Shown here: one piece after another, positions 7,339 to 12,117 of the stretch
Position numbering within the stretch: position 1 is the stretch's first letter
Layout of the letters: each line of letters begins with the position of its first letter
Origin: an uncultured Bacilli bacterium
Lineage (GTDB): Bacteria > Bacillota_I > Bacilli_A > RFN20 > CAG-826
Direction: 5' to 3'
Length of the DNA: 12,117 bases
Assembly (NCBI GenBank): GCA_905236085.1
Contig: CAJOOD010000122.1
Location: 1-12,117, forward strand
Made by a program: the position numbers and the translations under genes
The notes under the pieces: generated by a model
The model's database searches: none
Told to the model about the DNA's origin: nothing
The model's input: the letters and a program-made list of their open reading frames with translations, nothing else

Positions 7339-7367
7339 AAAAAAGCAATTCAACGATTGCTTTTTTT
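7339..7367. terminator. Bidirectional terminator between convergent genes
   Basis: AAAAAAGCAAT (7339-7349) pairs with ATTGCTTTTTT (7356-7366) around a 6-nt loop. The A run on the left and T run on the right give a U tail on either strand. It therefore serves both the rightward ROK gene and the leftward diguanylate cyclase gene, whose stop codon is at 7371-7373. Confidence 0.9.
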
Positions 7368-7370
7368 ATG

Positions 7371-8588
7371 CTATTTTTTAGTTATACGAAGAACGCTCTT
7401 GTTTTTAGTGCCTTTTTTCGCATCATATAGTGCTTCATCAGCAATCTCCACATGATCATGAAAATTATAATCCTCATCGGCGGTAACTAATGAGCCACCT
7501 AAGGATATAGTAACATATTCATGTAAAGAACCTTGCGGAGCTTTTATATGCAAATCTTCAACGGATTTTCTAATAAATTCCATTAATCTTAATGCTTCAT
7601 CTTCATTTACATCACGAACAGTGATTAGAAATTCTTCGCCACCATATCTAAATAGGTGAGCATGTTGCTCAACTTTCAATGAATCAATTGTCTGCGCTAT
7701 TCGATATAAAACATCATCGCCGTTAAGGTGACCAAAGGTATCGTTATACATTTTAAAATCATCGATATCGAGCATGATTAATAAAACATTATGATTATTC
7801 ATCTTCCATTTTTGTTCATGGTCTTCGACATATAATTTTAATCCTGCTCTATTTCTTACTTTAGTAAGAGAGTCATGTGTTGAAGAAAATAACAATTCAG
7901 AATTATAGTTTTCAACATAGAATCTTTGTACTTCAATATAGTTATACAAGGAATAAATAATATAGGAAAAAATAAATATTAAAACAGAAATTAAAATATA
8001 TTGGTCTAAAGCCTTCATATCATAAGCAAGGAGACCAAAAATAGACATTCCTATTAAAGACAAAAAATAAACTACATTAAAAATAAAAGCGACAACATAT
8101 GAGCCAGGTTGGCATAATAGTAAAAGAAAACCCAAAGTAATCGATGGAGTGATAGCTTCTGTAGCAGATAAAGCGCCGCTATATAAATCTGCCATGAAGA
8201 ATAATAGGCATGAAGCTATAACAACAATGTGCAATATTAAATCACCAATAGTAACTAAACGATGGCTATAAGTCTTTTTAGTGAATAATCCTATAAATAA
8301 AATGATAAAAGAGGTTATAGAGCCAAAAATAATTAAACTGATGGCGATATAAGTAAAAACACTGTTAGTGCTCGGATTCCAAACATTGGAAAACATAAAT
8401 ATTAAGCTCATGATGCCAATAATGGTGCAAGCAATAGATGTTAGTAAAGATAGGAACGCTAAATTATGAGAAAGATTTTCTTGAATCTTTTTAAAATCAC
8501 TTTTAGAAATATTAAATCTCTTTAAAGTGTGTGGTATAGAAAACATAGATAATAAATTTCTAATAATATTTTTACTATTTTCCTTCAT
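7371..8588 (-). CDS. Membrane-bound diguanylate cyclase (GGDEF domain)
   Basis: This 405-residue protein joins a membrane sensor to a GGDEF catalytic domain that makes cyclic di-GMP from two GTP. About 42 cytoplasmic residues precede six hydrophobic segments at about 43-68, 77-102, 111-133, 147-165, 166-188 and 197-218. A short linker leads to the catalytic domain at about 235-400. Its signature is GGEEF at 316-320, preceded by RY. Metal-binding Asp274 lies in LDIDDFK, and NDTFGHLNGDD (282-292) forms the nucleotide-binding part, so catalysis should be intact. The product-inhibition I-site RxxD, expected at 307-310, reads EQHA and is absent. No EAL or HD-GYP domain or c-di-GMP effector is in the window. 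The start has AGGAAGG seven bases upstream and a recognisable promoter. The stop codon is TAG. What the membrane part senses is unknown. Confidence 0.94.
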   Translation of the reverse strand: MKENSKNIIRNLLSMFSIPHTLKRFNISKSDFKKIQENLSHNLAFLSLLTSIACTIIGIMSLIFMFSNVWNPSTNSVFTYIAISLIIFGSITSFIILFIGLFTKKTYSHRLVTIGDLILHIVVIASCLLFFMADLYSGALSATEAITPSITLGFLLLLCQPGSYVVAFIFNVVYFLSLIGMSIFGLLAYDMKALDQYILISVLIFIFSYIIYSLYNYIEVQRFYVENYNSELLFSSTHDSLTKVRNRAGLKLYVEDHEQKWKMNNHNVLLIMLDIDDFKMYNDTFGHLNGDDVLYRIAQTIDSLKVEQHAHLFRYGGEEFLITVRDVNEDEALRLMEFIRKSVEDLHIKAPQGSLHEYVTISLGGSLVTADEDYNFHDHVEIADEALYDAKKGTKNKSVLRITKK

Positions 8589-8614
8589 GATGATTCCTTC
8601 CTATTTCTCATAAT

Positions 8615-8642
8615 ATAATAATCAAATCAAATTAATAGTCAA
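8615..8642 (-). promoter_or_regulatory. Promoter of the diguanylate cyclase gene
   Basis: Read on the minus strand, TTGACT (8642 to 8637, 5/6 match) and TATTAT (8620 to 8615, 5/6 match) are separated by 16 nt. The predicted start near 8608 gives a leader of about 20 nt carrying AGGAAGG (8602-8596). The 289-nt gap between the divergent genes holds this promoter and the -10 box at 8865; from 8643 to about 8860 I see only AT-rich sequence and no convincing gene. Confidence 0.7.
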
Positions 8643-8864
8643 ATATTTTGATAAGTAAATACTTTATAAAGTATAAAGTTATAAGGGATAAAAATACAAA
8701 GATATAATATTTGTAAAAATAATTAAAATACCAGTGATTTGCATTCATTTTGATTAAAAATACAATAAATTCGCTCAATTGATCCAAAACAAAAAAGCAA
8801 CTTTTATAAAAATATTTAGAAAACATCTTTTTTAAAAATAATTCTAAATTTTAAAAATTAGTCT

Positions 8865-8870
8865 CATAAT
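8865..8870 (+). promoter_or_regulatory. -10 box of the DUF6765 unit, apparently leaderless
   Basis: CATAAT at 8865-8870 (5/6 match) ends 7 nt before the ATG at 8878, which has no Shine-Dalgarno. The start site would fall on or next to the A of the start codon. TATATT at 8871-8876 is a less likely box. The -35 region is weak (TTCTAA at 8842-8847, 3/6). Confidence 0.45.
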
Positions 8871-8877
8871 TATATTT

Positions 8878-9372
8878 ATGAAGTCAAAAATTAGAAAACT
8901 AGAAAGCACAATGTCTATAAGTGGACTAGCCCTTATCTTTTTAGCGGCTTGGAGTGTTATTAAAAACTTATTAGTCCTCATAGGAGGAGAAAATGATGCT
9001 AGTACTTTTTTTACCACATTATCTTCTGGTAGTATTTTTGACAAAATGTTTTTGACTTTGACTTTAATAGTTTGGGCTGTACAGATCGCTATTTCAATTT
9101 ATATTGGAATAAGTGTTAGAAAAGCCGCTAGAGGGGAAAAGAATGGGGTATTATATCTTGTCGTGGCTTTTATTCTTGCAACCATTTATCTTGTGACTTT
9201 CTTTCTTATTATATTAGGTTTAGTTATTGAATTCGATGTTGGTTTATTAATCGATGTGATCATTGTTTCTATAGTTGATGGAAGTGTTTTGTTTGTACTG
9301 TGCGAAATCATTATTTCTGCTATTAGATTAAAAAAATTAAAAAAGATGGAGGCTAATACTTTATGCAATTAG
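8878..9372 (+). CDS. Four-pass membrane protein, unknown
   Basis: This 164-residue protein has a basic start (MKSKIRKLE), four hydrophobic segments at about 14-37, 57-80, 90-119 and 123-149, and a basic C-terminal end (RLKKLKKMEAN), so both ends should be cytoplasmic. The second loop is short and positively charged (RKAARGEKNG). I recognise no family. There is no in-frame ATG, GTG or TTG between the upstream TAA at 8845-8847 and the ATG at 8878. An internal ATG at 8911 (residue 12) also lacks a ribosome-binding site, so the leaderless start at 8878 is preferred. The last 10 nt overlap the DUF6765-like gene and carry part of its leader. Phe codons are nearly all TTT and the stop is TAG, suggesting modest expression. 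Its role is presumably tied to the next two genes. Confidence 0.82.
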   Translation: MKSKIRKLESTMSISGLALIFLAAWSVIKNLLVLIGGENDASTFFTTLSSGSIFDKMFLTLTLIVWAVQIAISIYIGISVRKAARGEKNGVLYLVVAFILATIYLVTFFLIILGLVIEFDVGLLIDVIIVSIVDGSVLFVLCEIIISAIRLKKLKKMEANTLCN

Positions 9373-10478
9373 ATTTCCATTATTACGCTACATATTGTGC
9401 GGCTTATTTAGCAGGCTATAACCATCAAGAATGTTTAGATATCGCTTATAGTGCTCAATTTGTTGATTGTTTATCTAAAACATTTCTCAAACGTATTAAA
9501 GCCACCCCTTTAGCCGCCACGACTCAACTGCAATTAGAAATGATGGATTTAAAAAAGGATGCCTTTGGTGTTCAAGAAATAACTCGTATTTGGTCCTCGT
9601 TCCATTTCTTACCATATGACTTATATAGCCAATCAAGAGGCGGCAAATTATATAAAGCTAAATATCGTTTAATTTGCAATACCAATGGGGATTTGCTGGT
9701 AAAAACCGTAGATTTAGCTAAGAATAATACCCTACAAACTGTTGGAATTGCTATGCATGTTTTAGCGGATACTTGGGCTCATCGATATTTTGCTGGCACA
9801 CCATCATTTGTTATTAACAATACCACCAGTCATTTCTATGAAATAATAAAAGATGAAAATGGTGAATTTAAAAGACGCTTAATTAATTTTAGAAATAGCG
9901 CAACTAAACCAGATGATATAGAAAACGGTATATATACCTGCTCTTTATATCAATCAGATGAATACGCAACAATGAATTTAGGGCATGGAAGAGCGGGGCA
10001 TCTCCCTGATTATTCATTTATGCGCTATGCTTATTTACCTGCTTGGGGTAATTATGAAGAAATAATTAAAGATAATCCATCCGATTATTTACATGCTTTC
10101 ACACAAATGATATATGCGATGAAATATTTAAGAGGATTAAATGGAGAGAATTTTGAAAAAGAGCATTATGATTTTGAAGCTATTGAACCTTATAAAGAAA
10201 GAATCATTAATATATTAGAAAAAAGACAATTAGATGCTAGCGAAGATTGGAAAGCCTTTGGTGAAGAACTATCTAAAAAAGAGATACCTCCTTTTAGTGT
10301 AGAAACCTATGTAAATGCTTATCTTGACGCTAATGAAGAAAATAAAAAAGATACATTCCTAGGCAAATTTATCACTGGAGCTATTAACCATAAACAAATG
10401 GTGGTGAGCAATATAATTGAATCTAAGAATCCATTCGTAGGATTATCGATTAGAAGAAAGAAAAGGAGGGATAAATAA
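9363..10478 (+). CDS. DUF6765-like putative metal-dependent hydrolase
   Basis: This 371-residue soluble protein opens with MQLDFHYYATYCAAYLAGY, which I recall as the hallmark of the DUF6765 family; I could not check this by search. Conserved-looking acidic and histidine residues are His6 (DFHYYATY), Asp35 (AQFVD), His81 (SFHFLPYD) and the cluster His132-Asp136-His140 in MHVLADTWAHRYFAG. An HxxxDxxxH pattern in a helical protein with an N-terminal His recalls zinc-dependent phospholipase C and S1/P1 nucleases, whose ligands follow a similar order. Hydrolysis of a phosphoester is therefore plausible but inferred. No signal peptide is visible, unlike secreted phospholipases, so it should act in the cytoplasm. 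GGAGG (9348-9352) ten bases before the ATG fixes the start. It overlaps the four-pass gene by 10 nt and abuts the HdeD-like gene with no gap. Confidence 0.85.
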   Translation: MQLDFHYYATYCAAYLAGYNHQECLDIAYSAQFVDCLSKTFLKRIKATPLAATTQLQLEMMDLKKDAFGVQEITRIWSSFHFLPYDLYSQSRGGKLYKAKYRLICNTNGDLLVKTVDLAKNNTLQTVGIAMHVLADTWAHRYFAGTPSFVINNTTSHFYEIIKDENGEFKRRLINFRNSATKPDDIENGIYTCSLYQSDEYATMNLGHGRAGHLPDYSFMRYAYLPAWGNYEEIIKDNPSDYLHAFTQMIYAMKYLRGLNGENFEKEHYDFEAIEPYKERIINILEKRQLDASEDWKAFGEELSKKEIPPFSVETYVNAYLDANEENKKDTFLGKFITGAINHKQMVVSNIIESKNPFVGLSIRRKKRRDK

Positions 10479-11024
10479 ATGTCAATATCTGGTAGAATAT
10501 CAACATTTATCCGTGGTTTTTTCCTTATTCTTGCCGCGATTATAGTATTCATTAACCCAGTTTTGGAAGGAATTTCTGTTGGTAAAATTACCATCTCTCT
10601 AGCTGTTTCCATATTTATTCTATTTCATGCGATTAAGAATTTGATTTATTATTTCACAATGGCAAGACTTATGGTAGGTGGAAAGACTATCTTATATCGT
10701 GGAATATTATTTCTTGATTTAGGATTATTCACTTTAATAATATTTGCAATGCCAGATCTATATTTAAAGATTATTATGGGTTCGTTTGCTTTATTCTATG
10801 GTGTGATAGTAATATTAAGAGCCAATGAACAGAAAAAACATGAAAGTAATTATATTTTCAAATTAGTTGAAGGAATTATTTATCTTGTCGCTTCTATATT
10901 CGTTTTTGTCTCAATTGCTTTAACAAGTCTCACTTTCATTATCTTTGGTGTGGTCTTTGCTTTATATGGAATTATTGCCATATATAAAACATTTAAAAGA
11001 AGTAGTGTGACCTTTATACAATAA
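10479..11024 (+). CDS. HdeD/DUF308-like six-pass membrane protein
   Basis: This 181-residue protein has six evenly spaced hydrophobic segments at about 10-30, 36-60, 70-90, 94-114, 127-148 and 150-170, with short loops and a basic C-terminus. Length, six-segment pattern and repeated small-residue motifs such as LVASIFVFVSIAL and FGVVFALYGIIAIYK match the HdeD/DUF308 group. In enterobacteria that group is linked to acid resistance; in other bacteria its function is not established. The ATG directly follows the TAA of the DUF6765-like gene (gap of zero), and the strong AAGGAGGG (10463-10470) lies inside the end of that gene, so expression is coupled. No terminator hairpin is evident in the 56 nt before the convergent gene. 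A membrane partner for the DUF6765 protein is a reasonable inference from position. Confidence 0.82.
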   Translation: MSISGRISTFIRGFFLILAAIIVFINPVLEGISVGKITISLAVSIFILFHAIKNLIYYFTMARLMVGGKTILYRGILFLDLGLFTLIIFAMPDLYLKIIMGSFALFYGVIVILRANEQKKHESNYIFKLVEGIIYLVASIFVFVSIALTSLTFIIFGVVFALYGIIAIYKTFKRSSVTFIQ

Positions 11025-11080
11025 TATTTCATAGCAAAAACCATGCAAAAATCCCTTAAATTATTTAAATTCAAAATATT

Positions 11081-12007
11081 TTAATTATCAATTTTATTTC
11101 TTTGATGAATACCAATCAAAAAGTTTTCTAGATATATATCATATTGAATATCAAGAGGCAAAGTAGAAGTATTATAACGCTCCGATAGCATTTTAATGAT
11201 ATCAACTGGAATAGTAACATCATCACCATCTGAATAAAAAGCGGAATCATCTTTTGCTAATTTAGCAATTGCAGCGGTAATGTTTTCAAAAGCAAAATCA
11301 GGAGACTCTTTATAATATTTTTCGATATATTTATTAATGTACTTACTCATATTATTATGTAAAAACCTTAATAGCAAAGCGATAAGAAAAGCAACTGCCA
11401 TTAATATAATGAAAGCGATAGGCCAAGGCATAATATCTTGGATGTGGTAATGATCTCTCCAAACATCAGTAATGACCGCTAAAATGAAATATAACAAAGC
11501 ATATATAAAAGTTGGAATAATAGCGATAAATGTATGCGAAAATTTAATTTTTACATTAGACATTGCCACAATAAATAACAAAGTAATAAAAATAGGATTT
11601 AAGGTGTGCATGAATATATTGGAATTTTCCAATAAAGCATATGAATAGCTAGTTGTTGGAGCAACAATAGTAAGAACCATAACTAGGGTAACAAACGTAC
11701 CAACCGCGCCGATATACATGACTTCAACAACCCATTTTGGTAGTTTGTATCTATTTTTTCTTAAACCATCGATTTGAAAGGGAAGACATGTTGCCGCGGC
11801 TAAAGTAGCAAGAATATTAGATAGGGTGGTATACATCCTCAATGTTCCAATTCCTGCTTCTGGAGTACCTTCATTGTAAAAATTAATAATATTCAAAGTT
11901 AAAGATACGATAGTCAAAACAATAACTATTGAAGATAGAATCAATCCAACAATACAACGCATATTATTAATTGTTCTAGCGTTAACGATGGCTTTTTCTT
12001 TTTTCAT
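11081..12007 (-). CDS. Six-pass protein resembling Pr6Pr/FAR-17a/AIG1
   Basis: This 308-residue protein has six hydrophobic segments at about 18-44, 58-79, 92-117, 131-150, 155-180 and 192-216, followed by a soluble, partly acidic C-terminal part of about 85 residues. The arrangement (MYTTLSN in segment 2, MHTLNP in segment 4, then DIMPWP before segment 6) resembles bacterial Pr6Pr and eukaryotic FAR-17a/AIG1 proteins. AIG1 and ADTRP hydrolyse fatty-acid esters of hydroxy fatty acids with an intramembrane Thr and His; Thr60 or Thr61 and His134 are in comparable places here. Catalysis is inferred, and the family match is by eye. An in-frame TAG four codons upstream excludes a longer start. No Shine-Dalgarno is present, and the -10 box ends 6 nt before the ATG. 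The gene is convergent with the HdeD-like gene, and no terminator is seen between them. Confidence 0.8.
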   Translation of the reverse strand: MKKEKAIVNARTINNMRCIVGLILSSIVIVLTIVSLTLNIINFYNEGTPEAGIGTLRMYTTLSNILATLAAATCLPFQIDGLRKNRYKLPKWVVEVMYIGAVGTFVTLVMVLTIVAPTTSYSYALLENSNIFMHTLNPIFITLLFIVAMSNVKIKFSHTFIAIIPTFIYALLYFILAVITDVWRDHYHIQDIMPWPIAFIILMAVAFLIALLLRFLHNNMSKYINKYIEKYYKESPDFAFENITAAIAKLAKDDSAFYSDGDDVTIPVDIIKMLSERYNTSTLPLDIQYDIYLENFLIGIHQRNKIDN

Positions 12008-12013
12008 GTTGTT

Positions 12014-12042
12014 ATTCTAACATAGTAAATATGAAATGAAAA
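12014..12042 (-). promoter_or_regulatory. Extended -10 promoter of a leaderless gene
   Basis: On the minus strand TGTTAGAAT (12022 to 12014) is an extended -10 element, TGn plus TAGAAT (5/6). TTTTCA (12042 to 12037, 4/6 match to -35) lies 17 nt upstream. Only six bases separate the -10 box from the ATG at 12007, so the start site coincides with the start codon. The TAG inside the -10 box is in frame with the gene. Confidence 0.65.
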
Positions 12043-12080
12043 ACTAAATTCCAGTTTTAAAAATTGAAACTAGTTTCTTT

Positions 12081-12105
12081 AAAAAATAAGACTCTTTCTC
12101 TTATT
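12081..12105 (-). terminator. Probable terminator of an off-window leftward gene
   Basis: On the minus strand AATAAGA (12105 to 12099) pairs with TCTTATT (12091 to 12085) around a 7-nt loop and is followed by T residues down to 12081. The stem is AT-rich, so the call is tentative. It would end a minus-strand gene lying to the right of the window. The perfect palindrome GAAACTAGTTTC (12066-12077) sits between it and the promoter of the AIG1-like gene. Confidence 0.4.
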
Positions 12106-12117
12106 CAATAAACATCA

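Noticed and set aside
8632..8826. Minus-strand 64-codon open frame coding a very hydrophobic Phe/Tyr/Ile/Lys-rich peptide in the gap between the divergent genes
   Set aside because: It has no ribosome-binding site, overlaps the promoter of the diguanylate cyclase gene, and its composition is what random AT-rich DNA gives. A decayed membrane gene cannot be fully excluded.
11034..11056. Repeated GCAAAAA motifs between the two convergent genes, considered as a terminator or small repeat
   Set aside because: They are two 7-nt direct copies with no stem and nothing to set them apart from background.

Overview
The window is AT-rich, uses the standard code (UGG for Trp) and has short intergenic gaps, AGA-dominated arginine and strong Shine-Dalgarno sites inside operons. 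This points to a low-GC Gram-positive lineage (Bacillota, Bacilli or a Mollicutes-adjacent group, perhaps an uncultured gut bacterium). The lineage is inferred from style and gene content; no rRNA or other phylogenetic marker settles it. I see no tRNA, rRNA, CRISPR array, insertion sequence or phage gene. Twelve protein genes fill almost all of the sequence.

Layout. (1) Positions 1-697: a stand-alone long-form ribosome hibernation factor gene (hpf) with its own promoter and a strong terminator. (2) 721-4029: a two-gene ABC export-type unit, a MacB/LolD-like ATPase overlapping an 862-residue FtsX-like permease. (3) 4059-6283: a HAD phosphatase, an unrecognised 285-residue helical protein and a small two-pass membrane protein, closed by a clear terminator; a perfect 18-bp palindrome lies on the stop codon of the middle gene. 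(4) 6336-7367: a ROK-family glucokinase-like gene ending at a bidirectional hairpin shared with (5) 7371-8642, a minus-strand six-pass membrane diguanylate cyclase. (6) 8865-11024: a compact three-gene unit made of a four-pass membrane protein, a DUF6765-like protein with an HxxxDxxxH metal-site pattern, and an HdeD/DUF308-like six-pass protein. (7) 11081-12042, minus strand: a six-pass protein resembling the Pr6Pr/FAR-17a/AIG1 group. A probable terminator for an off-window leftward gene lies at the right edge.

How it fits together. Units 1, 4 and 5 are housekeeping or regulatory: translation dormancy, sugar phosphorylation, c-di-GMP. Units 2, 6 and 7 are membrane-centred. The DUF6765 protein and the AIG1-like protein could both be lipid hydrolases, which makes 8.9-12.0 kb a candidate membrane-lipid neighbourhood, but that is inference.

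The most striking pattern is in translation starts. The ABC, HAD, four-pass and AIG1-like genes, each first in its unit, have a -10 box 6-13 nt before the ATG and no Shine-Dalgarno, as expected of leaderless or near-leaderless mRNAs. Every internal operon gene has a good Shine-Dalgarno. No gene here ends in TGA.
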